A DNA stretch of 64,000 bases, taken from assembly GCA_020073085.1 (NCBI GenBank), contig JAIQFV010000013.1, positions 124,001-188,000 on the forward strand, written 5' to 3'. Below the pieces are notes generated by a model, which did no database searches, was not told the origin of the DNA, and saw only the letters and a list, made by a program, of their open reading frames with translations. Numbering within the stretch: the stretch's first letter is position 1; each line of letters begins with the position of its first letter. Shown piece by piece: positions 55,328-64,000 of the stretch. This DNA is from Terriglobia bacterium. GTDB lineage: Bacteria > Acidobacteriota > Terriglobia > JAIQFV01. The position numbers and the translations under genes are program-made.

Positions 55328-55570
55328 CCAACTCCGTAAGAGTGGCCTACTTATAGCCTCACCAAACCCCTTCCCTCCCTATTTGGTTAAACCCCGCCAG
55401 GGGTGACATCTGAATTACTATTCTCTCCCAAGACGAGGGATACATTTTCAAGCTTGTAGAGAGAGGGTGATGGAAGGTTAGCAGCCCATATGGCACCCCT
55501 GACGGGGTTAGACCTAAGAAGAAGAAAAGGGGGCGGCCGGTCTATAAATATGCCACTCCTACGGAGTTGG
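55328..55570. repeat. MITE-like element with nested inverted repeats
   Basis: 243 bp with 29-bp terminal inverted repeats (55328-55356 and 55542-55570, 26 of 29 matching) and an inner inverted pair around ACCCCGCCAGGGGT and ACCCCTGACGGGGT. No open frame. A partial, diverged copy lies at 41077-41262. Confidence 0.8.
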
Positions 55571-55730
55571 ATTATGGCAGATTCGAAATGAACCCGTGTC
55601 TGCTTCCCATCCATCCGACCTTCGCTTACAATGGTATTGGTCTTTCATCGCAATCACAGAGTATCGACGGTCCCTTAATGGGAGCACGTGTTTTCACGCA
55701 CAAACGGTAACTCCCTTGACTGTGAGGCCC

Positions 55731-58388
55731 ATGAATACAACTCCGGAACCGGACCATCGGAAAACGCTCTACCTCATTGACGGCATGTCGCAGATCTTCC
55801 GGGCTTTTTTTGCGTTGCCGGCCCTGGCCACCTCCAAAGGGCTGCCCACCAATGCCATTCGCGGGTTCACTGCCATACTCCGCAAGATCATCCAAACGCA
55901 TCGGCCGGACTACATCGGGGTCGCCTTCGACACGGCCGAGCCCACCTTTCGGCATGACTCCTTTGCGGATTACAAGAAAGATCGGCCGGAGATGCCAGAG
56001 GATCTCTCCGTTCAATTGCCCTACATCCGGAGAGTGTGTGCGGCCCTGCGGGTCCCCATCATTCAATCCGAGAAATTTGAGGCCGACGATGTCATTGGGA
56101 CCCTCGCGCGCAAGGGCGAAGGACAGGATCTCGACATCGTCATCGTCACCCAGGACAAAGACATGTTTCAACTGGTGAACGATCACGTGCGAGTCATGCG
56201 GGCTTCGCGTCAGGGCGATGAAACCGTTTATGACTCTTCCGGAGTCGAGGAGTTCATGGGGCTGCCTCCGGAGAAAATCATCGATTATCTCGGCCTCTGT
56301 GGCGATGCCGTCGACAACATTCCAGGCGCGCCGGGGATCGGGGAAAAAGGCGCCCGGAAATTGCTGACGGAATTTGGCTCCGTAGAGGCCCTGCTGGAGC
56401 GATGGAATGAGGTGCCGAATAAACGTTACAGCGAGTCTTTACGGGACAACAGGGACCTCATTATGAAGTCGAAGGAACTGGCAACCATTCGACTCGATGT
56501 TCCCGTGGAGTTGAACCTCGATGAGCTCCATCTTGATCCACCCGATCGCCAGGCCGTGATGGAGGTGTTCCGGGAACTGGAATTCAATACCCTGCTTAAA
56601 GAATTTGAAGGGGAGTCGAAATCGTCGGGTGCGGGTCCGGAGGTTGCGGTGTCCCTCGACGCGCCGCCAAAAGAGGAAACCTCTTATCCATCCCTCAAAG
56701 GGCTCGATGAAGTGAAAGAATTTGTTGCGAGGCTTAAGAAGGAAAAATCGATCGCCGTCTCCCTGGCCCAGGTTCCACCCGGCCAGCTGCATGGTTCCAT
56801 TGCTGAGATCGGCTTGGCCAGCGGGAAGCTGGGTGCAGCGAGTGTAGAGACGGGAAGCAGGGATTTCTGGAAGACGAGCGGTTTGGCTGAACTCCTCGGC
56901 GATAGGGAAGTTTCCAAGCAGATCCACGACAGCAAGACGGTTGCACTGAACTTGCAACTGGCAGCCGGCGTGGCCCTGAACGGCGTCGGCGAAGATACCA
57001 TGCTGATGTCTTATCTGATCAATGCAAATGAGAGCAACCACGCGCTCGAGCGCGTGGTGCGCGCCCATCTTGAAGCGGACCTGTCCCCCCGTCCAGCTGC
57101 GGCGGCCGATTGCACGCAGCGCCTTGTTCCGGTGTTGAGCCGGGAAATCGAAGCCCTCGGCTTGAAGCAGGTCTATGAAACGGTCGAACTCCCCCTGGCG
57201 GATGTTCTCGTCCGCGTCGAGCAGAATGGGATGCGCGTGGATGAGAAGGTCCTGGCCGGCCTTTCCTCGGAATTCGAGTCCAAGCTTATTGAGCTCACCC
57301 GGAACATCTATCAACTTGCCGGCACAGAATTCAACATCAACTCCCCCAAGCAACTGGGCGAAATCCTGTTTGAGAAGCTCAACCTGCCCTCCGGAAAGAA
57401 ATCGAAGAAATCGGGTCAATACTCCACGGCGATCGATGTCCTCGAAGAGCTGGCCGCCAGCTACGAGCTGCCGCGGGTGATCCTCGAGTACCGGCAGATC
57501 GCGAAACTCAAGTCCACCTATGTGGATGCCCTGCCCAAGCTGATCGATCCGAACACGCACCGCCTTCACACCTCATTCAACCAGACAGTGGCGGCAACGG
57601 GACGGCTCTCCTCCACGGAGCCCAACCTTCAAAACATTCCCATCCGCACGGAGGTGGGAAGGAAAATCCGCTCCGCGTTTGTCGCGGAGCCGGATTTTCT
57701 GCTCCTATCGGCAGACTACTCGCAGATTGAATTGCGACTGCTCGCCCACTTCAGCGAAGATGCGGTGCTGGTGGACGCCTTTCAACGCGGCGAAGATATT
57801 CACGCCCGAACGGCGGAAGAGATTTTCGGCGTGCCCCGGTTGATGCAGACCCCCGATCATCGCCGCCAGGCCAAGGCCATCAATTTCGGGATCGTGTACG
57901 GGTTGAGCCCGTTCGGCCTGGCACAACAGCTGGGCATCTCGAATGCCGACGCCAAGAGTTATATTGAGGCCTATTTTGCGCGCTACAAGGGAGTCAAACG
58001 ATTCATCGAACGCGTGCTTGCGGAAACAAGGAAGTCCGGGGAAGTTCGCACGCTCCTGGGAAGGCTCCGACGCATCCCTGATATCAATTCCAGAAATCCC
58101 ACCATGCGTGGATTTGCGGAGCGCACCGCCATCAATACCCCGCTGCAGGGAACCGCCGCTGATCTGACCAAGCTGGCGATGATTCAAATCGACCGCCAGC
58201 TCCTGTCACAAGACTTGAAGGCGAAAATGATCCTCCAGGTCCACGACGAACTCATCTTTGAAGTTCATGAGAGCGAGGTGGCCCTCCTGCGCAAGCTCGT
58301 CAAACAGGGGATGGAACATGTCTACAAGCTGCAGGTCCCGTTGATCGTGGATATTTCGGTCGGCAAGAACTGGCGGGATGTGGAGTAG
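55731..58388 (+). CDS. polA: DNA polymerase I
   Basis: 885 residues from ATG 55731, preceded by GAGG; the open frame to 55596 is unconserved. The 5' nuclease domain (IRGFTAILRKII, EFEADDVIGTLA) is intact. The polymerase has motif A DYSQIELR (near 662), motif B RRQAKAINFG (near 711) and motif C VHDE (near 837). The middle 3'-5' exonuclease-like domain lacks the DxE metal motif (KSIAVSLAQV at the expected site), so it is probably not proofreading. It replaces RNA primers and fills repair gaps. It lies immediately right of the defence island and reads away from it. Confidence 0.95.
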   Translation: MNTTPEPDHRKTLYLIDGMSQIFRAFFALPALATSKGLPTNAIRGFTAILRKIIQTHRPDYIGVAFDTAEPTFRHDSFADYKKDRPEMPEDLSVQLPYIRRVCAALRVPIIQSEKFEADDVIGTLARKGEGQDLDIVIVTQDKDMFQLVNDHVRVMRASRQGDETVYDSSGVEEFMGLPPEKIIDYLGLCGDAVDNIPGAPGIGEKGARKLLTEFGSVEALLERWNEVPNKRYSESLRDNRDLIMKSKELATIRLDVPVELNLDELHLDPPDRQAVMEVFRELEFNTLLKEFEGESKSSGAGPEVAVSLDAPPKEETSYPSLKGLDEVKEFVARLKKEKSIAVSLAQVPPGQLHGSIAEIGLASGKLGAASVETGSRDFWKTSGLAELLGDREVSKQIHDSKTVALNLQLAAGVALNGVGEDTMLMSYLINANESNHALERVVRAHLEADLSPRPAAAADCTQRLVPVLSREIEALGLKQVYETVELPLADVLVRVEQNGMRVDEKVLAGLSSEFESKLIELTRNIYQLAGTEFNINSPKQLGEILFEKLNLPSGKKSKKSGQYSTAIDVLEELAASYELPRVILEYRQIAKLKSTYVDALPKLIDPNTHRLHTSFNQTVAATGRLSSTEPNLQNIPIRTEVGRKIRSAFVAEPDFLLLSADYSQIELRLLAHFSEDAVLVDAFQRGEDIHARTAEEIFGVPRLMQTPDHRRQAKAINFGIVYGLSPFGLAQQLGISNADAKSYIEAYFARYKGVKRFIERVLAETRKSGEVRTLLGRLRRIPDINSRNPTMRGFAERTAINTPLQGTAADLTKLAMIQIDRQLLSQDLKAKMILQVHDELIFEVHESEVALLRKLVKQGMEHVYKLQVPLIVDISVGKNWRDVE

Positions 58389-58389
58389 A

Positions 58390-58470
58390 AGCAGTGGGCA
58401 GTGGGCGGTGTGCAGTGGGCAGACGTCGGAAGCCAGAGGTAGGAAGTCAGACGCCGGACGCCAGGAACCG
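58390..58470. repeat. Short-period intergenic repeat tract
   Basis: Reiterated GCAGTGGGCAGTGGGC and GGAAGCCAGAGGTAGGAAG; no gene. Confidence 0.6.
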
Positions 58471-58485
58471 CTTGAAGCGGTGTTT
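58467..58485 (+). terminator. Weak candidate terminator after polA
   Basis: ACCGCT-tga-AGCGGT followed by GTTT, 80 bp past the polA stop; 6-bp stem and a short T-run. Confidence 0.35.
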
Positions 58486-58590
58486 ACCGTGCCGGGATCA
58501 TGGGCCCAATCCAACTAGAATGCCGAACAACGTAACCTCGCACACCCCCACGGATCCGGGTTTGCGCCGCCTACCATCAATAATTCAATC

Positions 58591-59583
58591 TTAGGGCGGA
58601 CCTGATGGCGACTCTCCCGCGGTGTTGGGGAGGATGTAGCCCTGGCGGGCACGGACCTTGAGCCCCTTGGAGTGAAGCGTCACTTTGATCCGGCGATAGT
58701 GATTGTCCGGCACGGGGTTGGAGGGATAGTACCCTAATGTGTATTGGGTACTCATGTCCCTGGAGATTCGCTCGGCGGCGGTTTGCAGTGATTTGTCAGA
58801 CCTGGGGAAGAAGACGCTCGCTCCGGACTGCTCGGCAAGGCGCTCAAAAACTGCGCGGGGATTATCGATGAAACCTCCCATGGCCAACATCAATCTGTCG
58901 CCGCCTTTCAGGAAGATTTCCTCTTCCCGCGTGCTGAAATATCCGATCGCGTAGACCTGTACGAGGGATTCCTGTACCGCGTGGATTACTTCGTCAAGGG
59001 TGTGCTCACTGTGCTCGTCGGCGCCGTCGCTGATGATGACAAGCGCCTGCCTTCCATTCTTCGCGTGCTTCGAGCGTTCCAGGGCCATCAAGATGGCATC
59101 GTAGAGGCTCGTTCCGCCGCCCACGGTCGTCGTCGCGATCCGGTGTTTCACGGACTCCCGGTCCTCGGTGAATTCAACCGAGACCTCAACGCGGTCGTCG
59201 AAGGGGATGTACATGAATTCCGTCCCGGTGTGCGCGGAATCAACCATCAACTCCGCCGCTGCCTTGGCCCGCTTCAGTTTGTCTCCCTCCAACATGCTGG
59301 TGCTCCGGTCGAGCAGGATGCCGAGACTGACCGGCTGCGCTTCGTTTGAAAAGAAATTAACGTTTTGGACGACGCCATCCTCAAAGACCGCGAAATCCTT
59401 TGCGGTGAGGCTGGATATTTCGCGTCCTTTGGCGTCAGTTACCTGAACCCCTACCGTCACCAGGGAGACATCAACGTGGAGTGTGGGCATCTGCTGCGCC
59501 AGGGCGAAGAACGACAACATGGCGGCAAGCAACAGGCTTATCAACCAGGGGCCATGGAACGCCTTTTTGATTTCGAAGCTCAT
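58591..59583 (-). CDS. Secreted VWFA-related domain protein
   Basis: 330 residues from ATG 59583 (TTG 59592 is in frame but too close to AGGAG). A signal peptide (LISLLLAAMLSFFALAQQ) leads to an Ig-like part (VTDAKGREISSLTAKDFAVF) and a von Willebrand A domain with MIDAS motif LLDRSTSM, GGTSL and SDGADEHSE. This combination is abundant in acidobacteria (VWFA-related domain type). Probably an adhesion or envelope protein; ligand unknown. Confidence 0.85.
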   Translation of the reverse strand: MSFEIKKAFHGPWLISLLLAAMLSFFALAQQMPTLHVDVSLVTVGVQVTDAKGREISSLTAKDFAVFEDGVVQNVNFFSNEAQPVSLGILLDRSTSMLEGDKLKRAKAAAELMVDSAHTGTEFMYIPFDDRVEVSVEFTEDRESVKHRIATTTVGGGTSLYDAILMALERSKHAKNGRQALVIISDGADEHSEHTLDEVIHAVQESLVQVYAIGYFSTREEEIFLKGGDRLMLAMGGFIDNPRAVFERLAEQSGASVFFPRSDKSLQTAAERISRDMSTQYTLGYYPSNPVPDNHYRRIKVTLHSKGLKVRARQGYILPNTAGESPSGPP

Positions 59584-59592
59584 GGTTCTCAA

Positions 59593-59883
59593 TTTCTCCT
59601 GGTTCTGGGTGCGAGAGCAAATGCCATCCCGCCGCAGCAGGAGTGGGTTGATTCAGATTGCCAAGGCCTTCACTAAGTGCCATACAAGGCTGTCCCGATA
59701 CCATTCAGTCAGGGAAACCCGGGTGGAAACCCCCCATTCGATTTGACACTTCTCATGACGACACTTTGCTTGAGTGGACCGTCGATATATTGTGAAAGGA
59801 AGAGATTCTTTCGCCCCTCCTGGGCTCACATCATCATTCGACCCTTACCCCGCCCCTGCCATCGTCTCTTGCTCCGGATTCGA
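59593..59883. other. Intergenic region between the VWFA and SIMPL genes
   Basis: 290 bp; no conserved frame or clear signal seen. Confidence 0.4.
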
Positions 59884-60654
59884 CTACTGAATCTGGAAGG
59901 CGCACTGTACAGTGGCACTCACAGTGATCTTTTCCGGCTGCGGCAAGGGCGGGGGAGGGGGCGGCGGCATTTTCTTGGCTCTTCCGCCCCCGCCCTCGCT
60001 TGAAACCGATACCGTTTCTGTCAGCGCCATTTGATAGACATCCATTTGCGAAACCCCGACCAGCTGCTTTACGTCCAGATTCGCAAAGCGCAACGCGCCG
60101 ACCTTCTGACCCTTCTGCTCAAGCGCCGCGCTGGCGCGACCGATGGCGCGTCGCATCGCCTCTGCCACAGCCCGTTGTTTTGCGGCTTCTTCATCGGCCA
60201 ACGAATAGGTCAACGACCGGAAATCTGTGATCCCGTCCTCAACCGACCCATCCAGAATTGGTCCGAGTTTGGTGAAATCTCTCACCCGCAGGGTGACCTG
60301 CCCTTGCACGGAGTAATATTTGGCTTTTCTCTTCTTTTCATTATCATAGTACGGCCTGACCGTCAGCACCCCCGAGGAGATATCGTCCTTCCGAAGGCCG
60401 TTCTGCTCAGCCAGTGCCACGATCTTCCGCATCGATTCAGAGGCGCGGCCATACGTTGTCTTGAGGTCTTTATCCTGCACGGAAATGTCAAACAGGAGCG
60501 TCGCGAGGTCAGGATCCGCTTGGTACGTCCCGTCGGCCTGAACGATCAGGGTATCTGCGATGAACTTGATTTCCGTGTTTTGAGCTTGTTCGGGATGACC
60601 GGAGATAAACAAACACACTGCGGCGAAGAGAAACGAGATCAGGTTCCGTTTCAT
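59884..60654 (-). CDS. Periplasmic SIMPL (DUF541) domain protein
   Basis: 256 residues. Signal peptide (LISFLFAAVCLFISG), then the SIMPL domain: GTYQADPDLATLLFDISVQD, KDDISSGVLTVRPYYD, VRDFTKLGPILDGSVEDGIT and the basic helix QRAVAEAMRRAIGRASA. A proline-rich low-complexity insert (PPPPPPPLPQPE) lies near the C terminus. Family members are linked to oxidative stress tolerance or immune signalling partners, but the bacterial role is unsettled. Confidence 0.83.
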   Translation of the reverse strand: MKRNLISFLFAAVCLFISGHPEQAQNTEIKFIADTLIVQADGTYQADPDLATLLFDISVQDKDLKTTYGRASESMRKIVALAEQNGLRKDDISSGVLTVRPYYDNEKKRKAKYYSVQGQVTLRVRDFTKLGPILDGSVEDGITDFRSLTYSLADEEAAKQRAVAEAMRRAIGRASAALEQKGQKVGALRFANLDVKQLVGVSQMDVYQMALTETVSVSSEGGGGRAKKMPPPPPPPLPQPEKITVSATVQCAFQIQ

Positions 60655-61145
60655 GGATGCCTCCAGAATTTAACAATTAGGGACAACGACCTACTCTTTA
60701 GTAATCGATGCCCGGAAATAGTCGGCGGTGCCATGCCCGCTCAAATTCGATGGTCAGGATTGCGCAGCATGGACAACGTGGGCAGGTGCCCTCAGGCTGT
60801 TGCCCAAATCAATTCGCACAGGGACTTACAGGGCTTGCAACCGCCACGCCTCAGCTTTGGGGCTATCTTCCTTCCAGTTGAGAGAAACGGTCACGCTCCT
60901 GCGTTCATCCTATCACAACAGGTGGCACCCGGAGGGGAAGAAGGTCTGGACAAGTGGCGCATTAAGAACGAAAGGAGTTTGCTTTCGTCAGTCGTTCCAT
61001 TGAAACGGTCCTCCACGCTCTTGGAAAATCAGTTGACGCAACCGCCCATCCAGCACAGAGAACCTGATCGATACGGTTCGCCATCTGCCCTTCTCTTATA
61101 TGGCAGATCTGGACTCCCCGCTCCTCCAGGCTATTCGTCGTCCCT
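60655..61145. other. Gene-free region between the SIMPL and TPR genes
   Basis: About 490 bp. Short open frames exist but none shows a conserved domain, ribosome site or codon pattern like the neighbours. No transposase remnant could be identified. Confidence 0.5.
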
Positions 61146-62999
61146 TCACTTTGATGGCTGTGCTGTCAGTTGATTCAAAGCCGCACGGGCCTTGGGGAAA
61201 TTGGGATTGATTTCGAGCACCTTCTGATATTCCTCGATGGCTTCGGGGATTCTTTGCATCATCCGCAGCGCGTAACCTCTGTTGAAACGGGCCTCGGTGT
61301 CCGAGGGATCGTTGTGAATCAATCGATCGAATTCGGAAATCGCGGCGTCGGGCTGGTTGAGCTTGAGGTAAGCGAGCCCCAGGCCGCCACGCGCCATCCG
61401 ATTTGCAGGCTCGAGTCCCAGGGCCTTCTGGAAACTCTGAACCGCGTCCCCGGCACGGTCGATCCTTAGATACAAATTGCCGAGATTCACGAGGAGTGGA
61501 AGCGATTCGGCATGATCCGATGACTGCTGAATGGATTCAGCCATCCGGTATTGCTCGAGGGCAAGGTCGTATTGTTTGCGGGAGTAATATTGATTCCCCA
61601 GTTCGTGGTGCGCCTTGGTGCTCCCCGGAGACGTCTGCGCGGTTTGGGAGTAGAGGGTGAATTCATCTTTCCAGTCCGGGTTTCGTGCAACAGTGCGGGC
61701 CGTGAGGATCAGAATCAATAGGACCAGACATCCCTGGAAAACACGGCGCCCACCCGTTTTTTCTGCGAGAGACTGCCACCGGGTCAGGGCAACTCCCACG
61801 ATCACGCACAAGCCCAGGCAGGGCAGGTAAAGCAGGCGATCGGCTCGGATCGTTCCGATGGGGATAACCAAGTTGCTGACAATGGAGTAAGTGATCAGAA
61901 AGAAAGCAAGGCCGAAAAAAGCCTCACGACAACGCTTGTAACTCCACAGGAGGAGAACGACAAGCAGTCCCAAGCCCGCGAGAACCAGCAGGGAAGAAAC
62001 AGAATTCCATGGCGTGATCAGCGGGACCTGATTATAGGAATAATCCGCCGAGAGCGAGCGGGGATAAAAGAAAAGGGCGAGATTCTGAAACAGGATTTTC
62101 GAGCCGGTCAAGGTTCGCGGGAAAATGGAGGCATACGCCAGGGGATTGAGGTAGAAATCCACTTGCATGGGCGCCAAACCCTTCAATACCGCCACACGGA
62201 TCATCAGAATCAGGCTGGTCGCCGCGGCCAACCCTGCATAGGCTTTCCATCCCCCTTCCTTAAGCAGACTCCAGAAGGACTTTCCGTCTCGCCGGTTTTC
62301 ATAAAGCCAGTCCGTCAGGAATGCGACGCCCAGAAAGGTAACGGCATTTTCCTTGGAGAGAAGGCTGAGAAAATAATAAATCGTCGATAGCCACAGGTAT
62401 TTCCCTGAGGGTCGGCCGCTGGTGCGTAGCCGCAGAAAATAGAACCAGGCTGCGGCAAAGAACAGCATGGCCAGGGCGTCCGGTCTGCCGCTGACGTAGG
62501 TGACGACTTCGGTCTGGATCGGATGGGCCGCAAAGATCAAGGCGGAGAAAAGGGCGACCTCCGGAGGTTTCGCGATCAAGAGCCGGATGCACCAGAACAC
62601 CATCAAGGTAATCAAAACATGCAGAAGCCGGTTCACCAGATGAAATCCATCATAATGCGGACCGGTCACCCATGAATTGATCGCGTAGCTGAGCACGGTG
62701 AGGGGCCGGTAAAGACCCGTGGCCACTTCCGAAGTGGGATCGCTGGGGCGGGAGAAAATGTCAATAAAACGGCTGGCGTCGGTCACCAGCGGATTTGAGA
62801 GAATGCGGGCTCGATCGTCAACCACAAACTGGTGGCCCCAGCCATTGAGGTCACATAAGAGTGCCGCGAGGACCAGGAGCCATTCCGGTTTGCGGAGACG
62901 ATCCAGGAAGGCGGGGTGTGAAGAATTCCTCTCAGGTTTCTTAACCTTTGATCTCTTTGCCATGAAGCCCCGGAGGCTCAACGTTTGACGATTACCCAT
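61146..62999 (-). CDS. TMTC-like membrane protein with C-terminal TPR repeats
   Basis: 617 residues from ATG 62999; ATG 62963 (MAKRSKVKKPERN) is an alternative. About ten to eleven transmembrane helices begin with FVVDDRARILSNPLV (paired Asp as in GT-C transferases) and continue to about residue 430; the last 180 residues are four or five TPRs (AHHELGNQYYSRKQYDLALE, MARGGLGLAYLKLNQPDAAI). The layout is that of TMTC/DUF1736-type proteins, which in animals are O-mannosyltransferases. A protein glycosylation role in the bacterium is an inference. Confidence 0.75.
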   Translation of the reverse strand: MGNRQTLSLRGFMAKRSKVKKPERNSSHPAFLDRLRKPEWLLVLAALLCDLNGWGHQFVVDDRARILSNPLVTDASRFIDIFSRPSDPTSEVATGLYRPLTVLSYAINSWVTGPHYDGFHLVNRLLHVLITLMVFWCIRLLIAKPPEVALFSALIFAAHPIQTEVVTYVSGRPDALAMLFFAAAWFYFLRLRTSGRPSGKYLWLSTIYYFLSLLSKENAVTFLGVAFLTDWLYENRRDGKSFWSLLKEGGWKAYAGLAAATSLILMIRVAVLKGLAPMQVDFYLNPLAYASIFPRTLTGSKILFQNLALFFYPRSLSADYSYNQVPLITPWNSVSSLLVLAGLGLLVVLLLWSYKRCREAFFGLAFFLITYSIVSNLVIPIGTIRADRLLYLPCLGLCVIVGVALTRWQSLAEKTGGRRVFQGCLVLLILILTARTVARNPDWKDEFTLYSQTAQTSPGSTKAHHELGNQYYSRKQYDLALEQYRMAESIQQSSDHAESLPLLVNLGNLYLRIDRAGDAVQSFQKALGLEPANRMARGGLGLAYLKLNQPDAAISEFDRLIHNDPSDTEARFNRGYALRMMQRIPEAIEEYQKVLEINPNFPKARAALNQLTAQPSK

Positions 63000-63101
63000 C
63001 CGCCTCGTTTGTCCCGGGCCCCCGAACCTCAGTCAACCCGATTGCGCGCCCCCCTGCGTCTCAGGGGATTTGAGGCTGCCCCTCCATCTAATTCGTCGGG
63101 A

Positions 63102-63971
63102 TTATAGATCCACGAGGTCGTGGTAAAGTTCGGGGCGACGGTCACGGAAGAACTGCCAGGTGGAGCGGACCTCCTGGATCTTGTCAAGATTCAGATCGGC
63201 CACCAGCAGTTCGTCCTTGTCGCGGGATGCCTCGGCAATAATCTGGCCGCGGGGATCGCAGAAGTAGGAGGTTCCATAGAACTCCCCGATGCGCCAGGGG
63301 TCTTCATAGCCGACGCGGTTGATGGCGCCGACAAAATAACCGTTGGCCACCGCGTGGGCAGGCTGCTCGAGCTTCCACAGGTATTCACTGAGTCCGGCCA
63401 CGGTGGCGGAAGGGTTGAACACGATCTCCGCTCCATGCAGACCGAGGGCGCGCGCTCCTTCAGGGAAATGGCGGTCGTAACAGATATAAACGCCGATCCT
63501 GGCAAAGCCCAAATCAAATACCGGATATCCCAGATTGCCCGGCCGGAAATAGAACTTTTCCCAAAATCCGGGCGCCACGTGCGGAATATGGGTCTTTCGG
63601 TATTTCCCCAGATACTTCCCCGTTCCGTCCAGGATGGCGGCGGTATTGTAATAGAGCCCATCCATCTCCAACTCGTAAATGGGAACAATGAGTGCCATCC
63701 CGTACTTGCGGGCCTGTTCTTGCATCAATTGGACGGTCGGGCCGTCGGGAATCTTTTCAGCGGACTTGTACCAATGCTCCTTCTGTTCCGCGCAAAAGTA
63801 AGGGCCGCTGAAGATTTCCTGGAGGCAAAGGATCTGCACCTTCTTCTTGCCCGCCTCCTCGATCATCTTCAAGTGCTTGGCGATCATTCCGTCTTTGATC
63901 TCCTGGAGGGGGTGGTCAGCAGGGACGGCGTTGGAGGCTTGAATCAAACCACAGCGCACATTACGAGGCAT
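63102..63971 (-). CDS. Nitrilase-family carbon-nitrogen hydrolase (beta-ureidopropionase / N-carbamoylputrescine amidase type)
   Basis: 289 residues, ATG 63971 with AAGGAG upstream. The catalytic triad is E52 (LQEIF), K126 (YRKTHIP) and C164 (CYDRHFPE). GPYFCAEQKEHWYKSAEKIP and NPSATVAGLSEYLWKLEQPA fit N-carbamoyl-beta-alanine amidohydrolases, the last step of reductive pyrimidine breakdown; N-carbamoylputrescine amidase is close enough that it cannot be excluded. The upstream neighbour lies beyond the window. Confidence 0.85.
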   Translation of the reverse strand: MPRNVRCGLIQASNAVPADHPLQEIKDGMIAKHLKMIEEAGKKKVQILCLQEIFSGPYFCAEQKEHWYKSAEKIPDGPTVQLMQEQARKYGMALIVPIYELEMDGLYYNTAAILDGTGKYLGKYRKTHIPHVAPGFWEKFYFRPGNLGYPVFDLGFARIGVYICYDRHFPEGARALGLHGAEIVFNPSATVAGLSEYLWKLEQPAHAVANGYFVGAINRVGYEDPWRIGEFYGTSYFCDPRGQIIAEASRDKDELLVADLNLDKIQEVRSTWQFFRDRRPELYHDLVDL

Positions 63972-64000
63972 GGAGAAACTCCTTGGTGGATTCCGTGGGC

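Larger units (their letters stand above)
54902..55730. other. Region between the SIR2-STAND gene and polA
   Basis: 829 bp. In order: unassigned AT-rich sequence to about 55117, the right copy of the 141-bp repeat (55118-55258), a 36-bp unique insertion not found on the left side, and the MITE-like element (55328-55570). The open frame covering 55596-55730 in front of polA has no conserved content. Confidence 0.65.

Noticed and set aside
60655-61145. Possible insertion-sequence remnant
   Set aside because: Translations show no transposase motif and no inverted repeats at the edges.
60031-61173. 380-codon plus-strand frame opposite the SIMPL gene and into the gap
   Set aside because: No domain and no ribosome site; the opposite strand encodes a complete signal-peptide SIMPL protein.

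Overview
The window is about 64 kb of GC-rich bacterial chromosome, most likely from an acidobacterium (Acidobacteriota). Pointers are a VWFA-related secreted protein of a type common in that phylum, a System I cytochrome c maturation cluster with an associated carboxypeptidase-regulatory-like protein, futalosine-pathway menaquinone genes, and GC-rich codon use with frequent GTG/TTG starts. The phylum call is an inference; there is no rRNA here to prove it.

Layout. 0.07-5.2 kb: zinc-ribbon/rhomboid/TPR protein and a DUF2339-DUF3999-like envelope pair. 5.4-7.5 kb: mqnA and mqnC (menaquinone by the futalosine route). 7.6-9.5 kb (minus): selB. 9.9-18.5 kb: cytochrome c maturation cluster ccmE-F-H, a CcmI-like small protein, a short foreign-looking insertion (nuclease-like gene, DUF4160 gene with an amber stop, DUF2442), a regulatory-like membrane protein, a ccmA that has lost its P-loop, then ccmB, ccmC, ccmD. 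18.6-20.8 kb: LolD/MacB-type ABC ATPase and permease. 21.0-24.9 kb (minus): five-gene operon of ECF sigma factor, zinc-finger anti-sigma factor, B-box membrane protein, LiaF-like protein and LiaF/DUF4097 protein, with a GGAACTT-type candidate autoregulatory promoter and a terminator. 25.2-35.7 kb: flippase-like protein, nrdR, rplU-rpmA-obgE-nadD-rsfS-rlmH, accD, folC and a bifunctional penicillin-binding protein. 36-41 kb: GT39-type glycosyltransferase (minus) and a 1136-residue GH18/deacetylase/GT2 fusion. 55.7-64 kb: polA, VWFA protein, SIMPL protein, TMTC-like TPR protein and a nitrilase-family amidase.

The most striking region is 40.9-55.3 kb: a defence island inserted at the 3' end of the fusion gene and bounded by a perfect 141-bp direct repeat (40900-41040 = 55118-55258) followed on both sides by diverged copies of a MITE-like palindromic element. 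It carries an AbiE-like pair (nuclease-wHTH protein plus nucleotidyltransferase) behind a palindromic operator; a type I restriction-modification locus hsdM-[GxxExxY]-hsdS-[higB-higA/ImmA]-hsdR; and an oppositely oriented SIR2-STAND protein resembling Avs5-type antiphage proteins. The GxxExxY gene is bracketed by inverted GCGAAGRC-type repeats and sits exactly between hsdM and hsdS with ATGA/GTGA overlaps, which looks like a cassette spliced into the operon. No integrase or transposase is visible.

All calls rest on reading translated sequence, motifs and spacing by eye; no database search was run. The frame disruptions (ccmA, DUF4160) could be real mutations or sequencing/assembly errors.
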